Shown here: positions 54,121 through 63,949 of the stretch, one piece after another | Numbering within the stretch: the first letter of the stretch is position 1 | Layout of the letters: each line of letters starts with the position of its first letter | Source: Haloimpatiens lingqiaonensis | GTDB taxonomy: Bacteria > Bacillota > Clostridia > Clostridiales > Clostridiaceae | Reading direction: 5' to 3' (one strand) | DNA: 64,000 bases | Assembly (NCBI RefSeq): GCF_044502415.1 | Contig: NZ_CP172402.1 | Notes under the pieces: generated by a model | Seen by the model: only the letters and a program-made list of their open reading frames with translations | What the model was told of the DNA's origin: nothing | Database searches by the model: none | Position numbers and translations under genes: made by a program

Positions 54121-55791
54121 GACGGTAAGAACATAGATCCTGCTTGTGGGTGTGGAAATTTTTTAGTTATTGCTTATAGGGAATTAAGAAGGTTAGAATT
54201 AGAAATTTATAAAGAGTTATATGTAAATGATAACATGTTTGTTCAAATGTCAGTGGATATAAATATACTTTATGATTGCATTGATGTTGATTGTATGTAT
54301 GGTATAGAAAAAGAGGAGTTTGCAGCGAATATTGCTCAGGTTGCAATATGGTTAGTAGATCATCAAATGAATATGGAATTGTCACAAGAATTTGGTGAGT
54401 ATTTTGTTAGGTTTCCTTTGAAAAAGGCAGCTAATATAATAAATGGAAATGCTTTAAAAGTTAATTGGAATGAAATCATACCTAGAGAAAAATTAACATA
54501 TATAGTAGGAAATCCACCATTTATATCAAAGAAAAATAGGGATAAGCAGCAAAACTTAGACATGCAAGCAATATGTAAAGAAGTTACAAATTATGGGTTA
54601 CTGGATTATGTTTGTTGTTGGTATATTAAGACTGTAGAGTTTATTAAAAATACAAATATAAAGGTGGCCTTTATTTCAACAAATTCAATTGTACAAGGGG
54701 AACAAGTAAGTGTATTGTGGAAGTATTTACTGAAAAAGAATATTAAAATAAATTTTGCACATAGGACATTTAAATGGAGTAATGAATATAGAAAAGATGC
54801 TCAGGTATATGTTGTAATAATTGGGTTTTCGTATATTAATAGTTTGAATAAGGTAATATATGATTACGAAATACCAAATTCTAATCCAATGAAGATTAAG
54901 GTAAAAAAGATAAATCCATATCTTTTAGAACAAGATGATTTTATAATAGAAAATAGAAGTAAACCTATTTGTAAAGTTCCTAAGATTAATTTTGGAAATA
55001 TGCCTAATGACAATGGAAATTTTCTCTTTACTGATGAGGAAAAAAATGAATTTCTATTAAGAGAGCCCAAGGCAGAAAAATTTTTTAGACGTTTTATTAG
55101 TGCAAGAGAATTTTTGCATGATGAGAAAAGATGGTGTTTATGGTTAAAAGATGCTAAGCCTTCAGAAATTGTGGATATGCCTAAAGTATATAATTTGGTT
55201 AAAAGGGTTAAAGAGAGTAGATTATCTAGCAAAAGAGGGGCTACAAGAAAATTAGCGGATTATCCTTATTTATTTGGAGAAATAAGACAGGAAAAAGGAA
55301 ATTATATATTAATACCTAGACATTCCTCAGAACAGAGAAAATATATTCCCATGGGTTTTTTTAGTGATGAATATATTGCAGCGGACTCATGTTGTATTAT
55401 CAAAAATGCTGATTTATATCACTTTGGGGTACTAATGTCCGAAATGCATATGGCATGGGTAAGGCAAATATGTGGTAGAATAAAAAGTGACTTTAGATAT
55501 TCAAATAAACTTGTGTATAATAATTTCCCATGGCCAGAAAACCCTAGTTATGAAAAAATGCTTTGCGTGGAAAAAACTGTAAAGAGGCTATTGAGGGTTA
55601 GAGAAGAGTATAAAGATCAATCGCTAGCACAATTATATAATCCAGTTATAACACCCTATAAGCTTTGTGAAGTTCATAAGGAACTTGATAAAGCGGTGGA
55701 CAAATGTTATAGATCCCAAAAATTTTATAATGACTTTAATAGAATGAAGTTTTTGTTTGATTTATACAAAAGTTATATTAATAATGATTGA
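54121..55791 (+). pseudogene. MmeI-like DNA methyltransferase, N-terminally truncated
   Basis: The frame contains the methyltransferase motif I IDPACGCGNFLVIAY (from 54133), motif IV IVGNPPFISKKNRDKQQ and the C-terminal target-recognition region ending YNNFPWPENPSYEKM. Members of this MmeI-like group are about 900-1000 residues and carry several hundred residues before motif I; here only about 40 codons of unrelated sequence precede it before a stop at 54001. A start at ATG 54235 would lose motif I. So the 5' half has been removed, perhaps by phage integration or a deletion. Confidence 0.75.
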
Positions 55792-55875
55792 TAGCAATCT
55801 TTTGAGATTATATATATCAGTGAAAACTGTTCTCTCTTTCTATTAGTATTATTACAATGAAAGCGAGAGACGATT

Positions 55876-56064
55876 ATGAAAAAAATAAAAAATAAGTATG
55901 TTAAAACAATTAATTCATTGGCTTTTCCTATATTAATGAATTATTTGATTTCAAGTATATTTGAAATTATGGATAAAGTTATAGTGGGTCATTATTCAAC
56001 GGAAGGCTTTGCAGGGGTAGAAATACTAAGAAGTGCATGTTCTAGCTTACTAAAGTTATATTAG
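55876..56064 (+). pseudogene. 5' fragment of a MATE efflux pump gene
   Basis: The 62 residues begin like MATE multidrug/sodium antiporters (INSLAFPILMNYLISSIFEI, DKVIVGHYSTEGFAGV), covering the first helix and loop. After GFAGV the reading becomes unrelated and stops. The expected remaining ~390 residues are absent. It has an ATG with GCGAGAGACG upstream. It is a remnant. Confidence 0.7.
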
Positions 56065-56226
56065 GATAGCTACATCTTTTAAAAAATATTGAATGTATCT
56101 AAATATTTAGTATAAAAAAATCCTAGGAAATTCATAAAGTACAAAGTAACATAAAAGTAGTAGCCTAGCACCAAAAAATTGCATCTAGCATATAATAATA
56201 AATAACAATTTTTTGAGGTTTGCTCT

Positions 56227-56538
56227 ATGATTTGTGTTATTAATTTAAGTATGCCAAGAAAAGGCATTCAAAAATTTTATAATAATTGTATGTTTAAAAT
56301 TAAGTGTAAAAATATACATTTGAACAAAGGACTTAAAATAGCTTCCATTACATCAATGGGTATGATTTTTATCAGTGGCACATCTTACGCCAGTAGTATA
56401 GCAGGTAAAAGTAACTGTATAGGAAATCATGGGATATTAGAGTGTGTGGGATATCCAGGTGTGGATTTTGCCTTTCAGATTTTTAAAATGAGAAAAGATT
56501 TGTACAATTATATGGTATATAAGATTAAGAAAAATTAA
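56227..56538 (+). CDS. Small secreted-like protein of unknown function
   Basis: A 103-residue frame with GAGG 8 bases before the ATG. A hydrophobic stretch with a small-residue end (KIASITSMGMIFISGTSYASS, about 38-58) resembles a signal peptide, and there are two Cys (CIGNHGILEC). A terminator follows directly. I do not recognise it and it may not be a real gene. Confidence 0.4.
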   Translation: MICVINLSMPRKGIQKFYNNCMFKIKCKNIHLNKGLKIASITSMGMIFISGTSYASSIAGKSNCIGNHGILECVGYPGVDFAFQIFKMRKDLYNYMVYKIKKN

Positions 56539-56578
56539 AAAATAAACACTTTAGCTTATTAGCTGAGGTGTTTATTTT
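56538..56578 (+). terminator. Rho-independent terminator
   Basis: AAATAAACAC pairs with GTGTTTATTT, with an inner TAGCT/AGCT stem, followed by TTTTAAAA. The symmetric tails suggest it may work in both directions. Confidence 0.75.
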
Positions 56579-56634
56579 AAAAATATGGTAAAATAGGTAT
56601 TAAGGGGAAATGGTAATAAATAAGGGGTGTTAAT

Positions 56635-57585
56635 ATGGAAAATTTGAATGAAAGATTAATTAAATTAAAGGAGAAAATTGAAGAAAATAAAAAAGTAAAG
56701 GAAGAGCTAAAAAAGTTACAAATAGAAATAAAAAGGGAAAAGGAAAAATTAGAACGATTTGAGAAAGTTTTGAATAAGGAAAAAAGGGATGTAGAAAAAC
56801 TTCAGAAGACGGGCTTTAACAATTTATTATATACTATTCTTAATAAGAAGGAAGAAAAATTAAGTAAGGAACAGGAGGAATATATGGCTGCTAAATTTAA
56901 ATATGAGCAGTGCTTTCAGTATGTACAGCAGCTTAAAGAGAAAATATATAGCAGTGAACATGAGATATATGAATTAAGAAATCTGGAACTAGAATATAAT
57001 AATATTATTGAGGAAAAAGAGAGAATTATTTTAGAAAAGGGAGACAGCGATTCAAAAGAAATTATGGATATACGTGAACAAATAGCGGATATGGAGGCAT
57101 ATGTTAAAAAAATAAGAGAAGTTGTATCAGTTGCATGGAGTGTGCTATATAGTATGGATACGGTAATAAATTCTTTGAAAGATGCAAAGAGTTGGGGAAC
57201 CGTAGATATAATAGGGAGTGGAGCTATATCTACCATGGTAAAACACTCACATATAAATAAGGCAGAAAAGGATTTGTATAGGGTTAAAGATAGAATGAGA
57301 GAACTTGAAAGACAAATAAGTTATATGCAAAATTTCCCAATGGATATTGAATATGTAGATATAAATATAGGAAAATTTGCAACCTTTGCAGACTATTTTT
57401 TTGATGGTTTATTTGCAGATTTATATGTTCAGTCTAAGATAGAGGATTTTCTAAAAAAAGTACTGGATAACTATGATAAAGTAGAAATGTTAATAAGGAA
57501 TTTGAAAAGAAGAGAAGAAAAAGTTACAAGTACTATTGAGGAATTATACAGAAAAAAGAGGCATATGGTATTTGATATTAGATAG
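56635..57585 (+). CDS. Coiled-coil protein of unknown function
   Basis: A 316-residue protein dominated by coiled coil (about 1-150 and 215-245, 270-310), separated by a short apolar region with SWGTVDIIGSGAISTMVKHSHI near 190-210. No enzyme motif or membrane anchor is visible. The same central pattern occurs, as I recall, in uncharacterised Firmicute proteins. The ATG has GGGGTG upstream. It stands alone after a terminator. Confidence 0.75.
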   Translation: MENLNERLIKLKEKIEENKKVKEELKKLQIEIKREKEKLERFEKVLNKEKRDVEKLQKTGFNNLLYTILNKKEEKLSKEQEEYMAAKFKYEQCFQYVQQLKEKIYSSEHEIYELRNLELEYNNIIEEKERIILEKGDSDSKEIMDIREQIADMEAYVKKIREVVSVAWSVLYSMDTVINSLKDAKSWGTVDIIGSGAISTMVKHSHINKAEKDLYRVKDRMRELERQISYMQNFPMDIEYVDINIGKFATFADYFFDGLFADLYVQSKIEDFLKKVLDNYDKVEMLIRNLKRREEKVTSTIEELYRKKRHMVFDIR

Positions 57586-57931
57586 CCCCATAGTGCATAT
57601 AGTGCATAGTAATGATACTTTAATTTCATTCATATTTCCCTCGCTTCCCAGTTGAATTATTTTTATATTTTCCAATATATTTTAGATTATAGTATAATTT
57701 GTGAGTTATACTACATTACTAACTAATGAGTTCCATTGCAATTATAATTATAATTATACCTAATTAATATAAGTTAAACAATGGCTTTGGAATTATCATT
57801 AAGAGGCAAAATTTATATAAAGCAAATTTTACTTATTTAATAAGTTGATTAGGAAAGCTATGGATAATATAATATTGCATAGAAACAAATATAAAAATTA
57901 TAAAAAATATACTATATTTTGGAGGACATTT
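57586..57931. other. Gene-free AT-rich stretch
   Basis: No credible gene is seen here. It contains a short simple repeat (ATTATAATTATAATTAT near 57740) and a possible TATAAT box near 57694, which could drive the membrane-protein gene. Confidence 0.5.
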
Positions 57932-58297
57932 ATGGACAAAATAAAGAAATTTAGCAGTATAATTTCAATAATATTTTTAATTTCAATTGTTTTTATATTA
58001 GGGGCTAAAAAATTTAACTGGCCAGTGAATAATACTTTTGTACGTATTTTTATTGTAATTTTAGTATTAACCTTATTGTGTATTTTGATAGTATCCATAT
58101 CAGAGATGCGCAAAACTATAAGTAAACAGGGTATAAAGAAATTTAGTAAAAAACTAATTTTAAACTGGGCATTATATTTTGTTATTTTATATGCAGTAGC
58201 TTTTTTTAAAAAACATGTGGATATCTTAGCTATTTTAGGCTCATCTTTGTTATTTTCTATTTTGAGCTATTATTCTATAGGAAAAGAAACTACCTAG
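57932..58297 (+). CDS. Small membrane protein
   Basis: A 121-residue protein with about four predicted membrane helices (SSIISIIFLISIVFILGA, FVRIFIVILVLTLLCILIV, LILNWALYFVILYAVAFF, ILAILGSSLLFSILSYY). Function unknown. The ATG at 57932 is chosen because GGAGGACATTT lies just upstream; the longer frame from 57845 has none. A terminator overlaps its stop. Confidence 0.75.
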   Translation: MDKIKKFSSIISIIFLISIVFILGAKKFNWPVNNTFVRIFIVILVLTLLCILIVSISEMRKTISKQGIKKFSKKLILNWALYFVILYAVAFFKKHVDILAILGSSLLFSILSYYSIGKETT

Positions 58298-58320
58298 AGT
58301 TTTTTAGGTAGTTTCTTTTT
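58284..58320 (+). terminator. Rho-independent terminator overlapping the stop codon
   Basis: AAGAAACTACCT pairs exactly with AGGTAGTTTCTT, followed by a T run. Confidence 0.85.
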
Positions 58321-58389
58321 ATTTACTCCAAGTGCAAAGTGTAGTTACACATACAGCAGAAAGTGAAGTAGGGCTTGTCCAGTAGTGTA

Positions 58390-59175
58390 TTATAAGGATT
58401 TTTTATGAATATCAATGTATTCCTTTGGACTCATATTAGTGTATTTTTTAAATACTGTAGAAAAATAACTTTGATTATCAAAACCTACAGATAAAGCTAC
58501 ATCAAGTATAGAATTATTTGTAGTCAAAAGCATAGACTTACTGTGTTCTATCCTTAATCTATTTAAGTAACTCTTAAAGCTTTCGTTCATTTCTGCTTTG
58601 AAAAGTGTGCATAAATAGCTACTGTTTAGATGTACATAGTTTGACACTTCTCCTAAAGTAATGGGCTCATTGAAATTATTATTAATGTAGTTCACGGCCT
58701 TTTCAATGCAATTAGATTTATTTTTTAAAGAATAGTTATTTATGAAACAGGTTATACCTTTAATCATATTTTCACCAGTTATTAGTAAATCCTCTATATT
58801 AGTTTGCTTGTCTATATCGGCAATGTACTTGTTTTTCATTTCAATAGTATCTTTTTCCAAAATTTTAGCAGATACAATGCTAGCATTAATCAAATTTATG
58901 CATAATGATACTAAATTATATTTCATTATTTTTATGGGGTTTAAATTATTGATATATTCATGTTTTTTTATATTAAATACATTTCTATAAATAAGAAGGG
59001 CATTGCTAACATTTCCTAGAATAACACTTTTGGTAAGTTGTTTAATAGTTGCTATATTGTATGAATTATTAAGAGACTCAATTTCTTTAACTTTTGAGTT
59101 TTCATCTATAAATATATTTTTCATATCTATTCTTTCAATATTGTTAGTTTCCTCTTTTTTTTTAAAGATAAACAT
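58390..59175 (-). CDS. AraC-family regulator divergent from the heme locus
   Basis: A 261-residue AraC-type regulator. The C-terminal ~100 residues hold both helix-turn-helix motifs (ITLGEVSNYVHLNSSYLCTLF and ILDVALSVGFDNQSYFSTVF, ending KKYTNMSPKEYI). The N-terminal 150 residues have no recognised ligand domain. The ATG at 59173-59175 is preceded by AAAGGAGA. It faces the NEAT-protein operon across a region with Fur-box-like sites, so it probably responds to iron or heme and controls that operon. Confidence 0.85.
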   Translation of the reverse strand: MFIFKKKEETNNIERIDMKNIFIDENSKVKEIESLNNSYNIATIKQLTKSVILGNVSNALLIYRNVFNIKKHEYINNLNPIKIMKYNLVSLCINLINASIVSAKILEKDTIEMKNKYIADIDKQTNIEDLLITGENMIKGITCFINNYSLKNKSNCIEKAVNYINNNFNEPITLGEVSNYVHLNSSYLCTLFKAEMNESFKSYLNRLRIEHSKSMLLTTNNSILDVALSVGFDNQSYFSTVFKKYTNMSPKEYIDIHKKSL

Positions 59176-59196
59176 GTGAGCATCTCCTTTTCGTGT

Positions 59197-59215
59197 GATA
59201 ATGAATATCAATATT
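59197..59215. promoter_or_regulatory. Fur-box-like site
   Basis: GATAATGAATATCAATATT matches 15 of 19 positions of the classical Fur box GATAATGATAATCATTATC. It lies just before the AraC-type gene in the divergent promoter region. Confidence 0.5.
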
Positions 59216-59285
59216 ATATCATAATGATTTTCAAATTCAAAAGAAATTATAAAAAAATCCAAAAAATTCATAAGAAATGTTAATT

Positions 59286-59304
59286 GATAATTGATATCAT
59301 TTAC
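59286..59304. promoter_or_regulatory. Second Fur-like palindrome
   Basis: GATAATTGATATCATTTAC contains the palindrome TGATATCA with partial Fur-box flanks and lies on the NEAT-gene side of the intergenic region. Confidence 0.35.
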
Positions 59305-59320
59305 TAGGACAAAGGATATG

Positions 59321-59343
59321 ACCAATTGAATAGTTTAATTGGT
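59321..59343. promoter_or_regulatory. Inverted repeat in the NEAT-gene leader
   Basis: ACCAATT and AATTGGT are perfect inverted repeats with a 9-base spacer, 35 bases upstream of the start. It could bind the AraC-type regulator or form an mRNA hairpin. Confidence 0.4.
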
Positions 59344-59377
59344 TGAATATAAAAATATGCAAATTAGGAGTGGTTAT

Positions 59378-62136
59378 ATGGAAAAAACAAAAAAATCAAT
59401 AAGGGAATAAGTGCCGTTTTAGCTTCAGCTTTAATAGCTGGAGGAACATCTCAAGTTGCAATTGCGGCTACTATTAATGGGGGAACAGTAACAGAAGTTA
59501 GAGATGCAGGGGCAAAGGTTCCTGAAGAAACAATTAACACAGGGATTACTGAACAACAAACTGAGGAGTGGAGAAGTGTAACGACACTACCTAAGGTGAC
59601 TAATGCTAGATATGGTGAAATTTATGGAAGAGTTGAGTATGAAATAACCTTTGAAAAAAATGATGATTTTAATAAGTATATAAAAGCAGCAGATCCAAAT
59701 AACCCTAACACTAAATTAGCAGAGGTAACGGTAAATGGAGTTAGATATGAGGATAATTTTAATTTTAGTATTAATGAGTACCATTTAAGTTATATGGGCG
59801 GATTAGAATTAAATGATAAAGCTTTTACAGAAGAAATAAATACAATCATTGTTAAAGTAGATGGATACAATGATATGAGAATAAAAATAAAAAAAGATGG
59901 AACGCTAATCAGCCAAGAAGAATCAGCTTCAGCAACTGTAGGAAAGGAAAATATTCAAATTAGCATAAGAAAAGACATGACTGTAATAGCAGGAGAACCA
60001 ATTAATTTGATGAGTGATGTTATTGCATGTGTAATAGGTAAAGAAAAAATAGATTTAACAGATGAAATAAAAGTTGATGCAGGAAATTTAGATGTGAAAA
60101 ATCCTAAAGCAGGAACTTATGAAGTAACTTACTCTGTAACTTATAATGGACAAACTGAAAGAGCGAAAAGAAAAGTAATTGTTACGCAGGGTAATATAGC
60201 TACTGATAAACTTACTGATGGGGTTTATACCATAGGTTTTAAAGCTTATAGATATGATATACCTGAAAATGAATCAATGCTAGGTGGATTCTTTGATGAA
60301 AAAGTAAAAGTTCAGGTTAAGGATGGTAAAATCACTTTAACTATGTTAAATACTCTTTATGCCTTTAGTTTGCTTGATTTTCGTGTAGAAAGTAATGGAG
60401 AGTATGTAAGTGCAAAAGGAACATTTACGGGGGAGCCTAATAGTAAAGGAGAATATCAAATGCAAACCTATGAAGTACCAATATCAGACTTAACTTCTGA
60501 TCATTTAGCCTGCGTACTTGTTGGCATGATGGGCGGTACAAAAAATGATATTGGAGACTTTGATAAATATAAAAAAGTAAGATTTGTATTTGATAAAAGC
60601 TGTGTAAAGGGTTGGGATGGATTTAATAAAGATAAAGAAGTTATTGATGCAGATGCTGAATTTAATAAAGCATTGATAGAGGCTGGTTTAGATAAAAATG
60701 GAGACGGAACTGTTACGGATGAAGAACTTTCAAAGGCTACAGGAGAAGTAAATTTAACAGGTAAAAACATAAAAGATATTTCAAGACTTAGTCATCTTGG
60801 AAGTGGTGTTACAGAACTAAGATTAAGTGGAAATAATATTAAATATTTACCTAAGGGTGTATTTGATGGATTAACAGGATTAAAAAAATTATCTTTAACC
60901 ATAAATGGAATAGTTGAATTGCCAGAAGGAATATTTGATAATTTAACAAATTTAACAGAACTAAGTTTAGATCAAAATCACATTAAAAAAGTACCAAGAG
61001 GCATATTTGATAAATTAAAAAATCTTAAATCCTTAGGGTTTACAGAAAATGAACTAATGGAATTGCCAGATGGTATTTTTGATAATTTAACAGCTTTAGA
61101 AGGTTTATATTTATATAATAACAAGTTAGAAAGTATTCCTAATGGGATTGGAAAGTTAAAACAATTAAAAACTTTGGCTGTAAATAACAATAAAATTGAA
61201 ATGGTACCTGAAGAATTAAGCAATTTGAGTAATTTAACAAGTTTAAGCTTAAATAATAACCTTATTAAAGAGATTCCAGAGAATGTTTATAAATCTCTTA
61301 AGAATTTATCCACCTTCACTGTATATGATAACCAGTTAACAGATATTCCTGACAATATTAACGAACTTTTACCAAATGTTAGAGGTTTTGATTTTAAATT
61401 AAATAGATTAAATAAAAAACCGGATGTAGCTAATTTATCTGAAGATGGATTTTATCCTCAAAAAAATAGTTTAAACTTACAGTTAACTGCAAGAGATGGT
61501 AACTTAACATGGAAACAAGCTTTATCAGCATTGGATTTATATGTTTGGGGAACATATATGAATGATTGTAGTTCAGTTGATGAATATAATAAAAAATTAA
61601 ATGGAAAAACTCCTTATGAATATTTAATTGAAAAGAGTAAGGATTGGATAATTGTAACTGAAATACAAAAGAAGGATTCAAGTGGTAGATATATTACAAT
61701 TAAGCATATTTCCAGTGAAAATGAAAAAGATGTTACTGAAGGAATATACCATGATACTGATATGAAGGAAGGAGATGAATATAGAATTATTAAAACAGTT
61801 ATTTCAGCTGGTGGTTTTGAACGCCGTGTATTTAGCCATATGACAAATGCTACAGCACAAAATAGTAATAATACTAAACCAGAGACTAAACCTCAACCAA
61901 AACCAGGGCAAAATCAAGTTGAGTATTCAAATAAATTAGCACAGAAGGTAGAAAATAATAAAAAAGATATAAATAGGTTAAAAGTGAGCAAAGGTACAAA
62001 TTCACAAGAGATAAAAGAAAATAAATTACCTAAAACCGGTTCAGCTTTTGGTGGGGGAATTTTGGTAACTATAGGAACTACATTATCAGCATTAGGTATT
62101 ACTTTAATGAAAAAAAATAAGAAAAAAGACAACTAA
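59378..62136 (+). pseudogene. HID/Ig/NEAT/LRR cell-wall heme protein, frameshifted at a poly-A tract
   Basis: Adding one A in the tracts at 59382-59395 gives a 919-residue protein starting MEKTKKINKGISAVLASALI, a signal peptide, behind AGGAG. Domains in order: hemoglobin-interacting HID/DUF1533-like (YEITFEKNDDFNKYIKAAD), bacterial Ig-like (AGTYEVTYSVTYNGQTERA), NEAT (KLTDGVYTIGFKAYRYDI ... FVFDKSCVKGW), an EF-hand-like loop (DKNGDGTVTDEELSKA), about nine leucine-rich repeats, and the sortase signal LPKTG plus hydrophobic and basic tail. As read, the frame stops after 10 codons; an internal start at 59596 would give no signal peptide. Homopolymer slippage (phase variation) or sequencing error could explain it. 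The layout is like IlsA-type heme scavengers. Confidence 0.8.
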
Positions 62137-62188
62137 GAGTTTTATGGAATGATTTGAAAAATATAAAAATTTGAGAGGAGAAAAATAA

Positions 62189-62953
62189 ATGAAAAATAGA
62201 GCGTTAAAAATTTTATTAATTACAGCAGTATCAGCAGGGATGGTATTATCACCATCAAAAGCTTTAGCTAAAGGGGTAAATGACAATAATAAAGGTTACG
62301 GTATAGTGTTAGCAGCTAAAAGTTCAGCATTAGAAGATGGAAAGTATAGTGTAAGTATGCAGACTTTAAAGGAGAATGAGGATGACCTTTCAATGGCAGG
62401 ACAGTATATAGAGAAAATGGTTACTTTAGATGTGAAAAATGGAGATATTTATTTAACTTTAAAACTTGAAAGAACGGATTGGATGAAGAATGTGAAAGTT
62501 TTAGTAGACAATTCTCAGGTAAGCTACACTTCAGTAAAAAAAGAAGGAACTGCTGAATGGATTAAATTTAAAGTGCCAAGTGCAAAACCTCAAGTTAAAT
62601 TGCGCATGAATGTAGTTCCTATGGGAAATGCTGAGGTAGCTTTTAGAGTTGTGCTTCAGGATGATATCACTAAGCTAGCAGATAGCTCTTCAAGTGATAA
62701 AAAGGAAGAGTCAACAAATAAAAATCAATCTAAGAATGAAACTTCACAAAATAATTCAGGAAAAAAACTTTCAACAAAAACTTCAGATAAAAAGGTTAGT
62801 AATAAAGTAAGTAACACAGTAAGTAATAAAGTAAAGAGTGAAGAAGGAGATACGTTACCACAAACTGGTTATCCAGTAGGACAAGCAGCTATATGGACAT
62901 TAGGTGGACTTGCATTTTTAGGTGGAGGAGCATTTCTTAGAAAAAGAAAATAA
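62189..62953 (+). CDS. NEAT-domain LPQTG heme-binding surface protein
   Basis: A 254-residue secreted protein: signal peptide (ILLITAVSAGMVLSPSKALA, about 8-28), one NEAT domain (about 45-155, with LEDGKYSVSMQTL, SMAGQYIEKMVTLDV and VAFRVVLQDD), a Ser/Lys-rich linker, and LPQTG followed by a hydrophobic segment and RKRK for sortase anchoring. It should pass heme from the larger NEAT/LRR protein to the IsdE-like receptor. It starts 52 bases after the previous stop, behind GAGAGGAG, and lies in the same operon. Confidence 0.9.
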   Translation: MKNRALKILLITAVSAGMVLSPSKALAKGVNDNNKGYGIVLAAKSSALEDGKYSVSMQTLKENEDDLSMAGQYIEKMVTLDVKNGDIYLTLKLERTDWMKNVKVLVDNSQVSYTSVKKEGTAEWIKFKVPSAKPQVKLRMNVVPMGNAEVAFRVVLQDDITKLADSSSSDKKEESTNKNQSKNETSQNNSGKKLSTKTSDKKVSNKVSNTVSNKVKSEEGDTLPQTGYPVGQAAIWTLGGLAFLGGGAFLRKRK

Positions 62954-62971
62954 AATTTAAAACAGGTGCCA

Positions 62972-63024
62972 AATCCACTGCAGTATTTAAAGGTTTTATT
63001 AATCTTAATATGCTGCAGTGGATT
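62972..63024 (+). other. Long perfect hairpin between surface-protein and transporter genes
   Basis: AATCCACTGCAG and CTGCAGTGGATT are exact 12-base inverted repeats around a 29-base loop. No U run follows, so it is not a standard terminator. It may be an mRNA processing or stability element that sets the ratio of surface proteins to transporter. Confidence 0.5.
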
Positions 63025-63064
63025 AAATATGAATGAATAAAGCTTTATCTTGTAGGAGGAAATT

Positions 63065-63949
63065 ATGAAAAGAGTTTTAGCTTTAGTAATGGCTGTTTTT
63101 ATGGGGATTTCTTTAGCAGCTTGTGGTAAAACAGAGAAAAAAGAAAATGTTTCACAGAAAAATTCTAAGGAACCTAGAATAATAGCTGGAAGTGTGGCAG
63201 TGGCGGAAATGCTAAATAAATTAGGTGTTAAAATAGTTGGAAGACCTACTACCCAATACCAGTTATCAAGTAATTTAAAGGAAATACCTGAAGTAGGGTT
63301 GCCTATGAATCCTGACTTAGAAAAGATTAAAACTTTAAAACCAGACCTATTTGTAACTTCAGGTGCGCTTCAAGATATGATAGGAAATAGACTTAAAGAA
63401 AATGGAATTAAAACTGAATTTTGTAATTTGGATTCTTATAATTCGGTGAAGGATACTATTAAAAAATTAGGAAGTAATTTTGGAAAAGAGGATAATGCAA
63501 ATAAAATTATTGATGAATTTGAAAAAAAGGAAAAAGAAATATTAAAGGGTGTTAATAAGGATAAAAAGGTAAAGGTAATGATTTTATTTGGTGCCCCAGG
63601 ACATTTTATGTTATCTAGCAAGAATTCTTTTGTGGGAAGCTTAATAGAGGAGCTTGGGGGAGAAAATATAGCATCACAGGTTAATATGAAGGGCCAATAT
63701 GTTCCATTTTCATTAGAAAGTGCATTGAAGGAAAATCCTGATGTGATTTTTAGAATGTACCATGGATACATTGATGAAGCTAAAAAGCAGGTAGATGAGG
63801 AATTTAAAAATAATCCTCAATGGAGAAAATTTAAAGCTATTAAAGAGAATAAAGTATATGATTTAGATCCAAAGACTTTTGGAGTTACAGGGGATATAAA
63901 GGCTATTGAGTCTTTAGAAAAAATGAAAGACTATCTTTATGGAGTTTAA
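63065..63949 (+). CDS. IsdE-like heme-binding lipoprotein of an ABC transporter
   Basis: A 294-residue substrate-binding lipoprotein: signal peptide with lipobox SLAAC (Cys near 20), then a periplasmic-binding-protein-2 fold of the helical-backbone type (RIIAGSVAVAEMLNKLGVKIVG, KTLKPDLFVTSGALQD, and late VIFRMYHGYIDEAKKQ). It resembles IsdE, which takes heme from NEAT proteins and delivers it to a permease. The permease and ATPase genes should lie beyond the window. GGAGG lies 8 bases before ATG. Confidence 0.9.
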   Translation: MKRVLALVMAVFMGISLAACGKTEKKENVSQKNSKEPRIIAGSVAVAEMLNKLGVKIVGRPTTQYQLSSNLKEIPEVGLPMNPDLEKIKTLKPDLFVTSGALQDMIGNRLKENGIKTEFCNLDSYNSVKDTIKKLGSNFGKEDNANKIIDEFEKKEKEILKGVNKDKKVKVMILFGAPGHFMLSSKNSFVGSLIEELGGENIASQVNMKGQYVPFSLESALKENPDVIFRMYHGYIDEAKKQVDEEFKNNPQWRKFKAIKENKVYDLDPKTFGVTGDIKAIESLEKMKDYLYGV

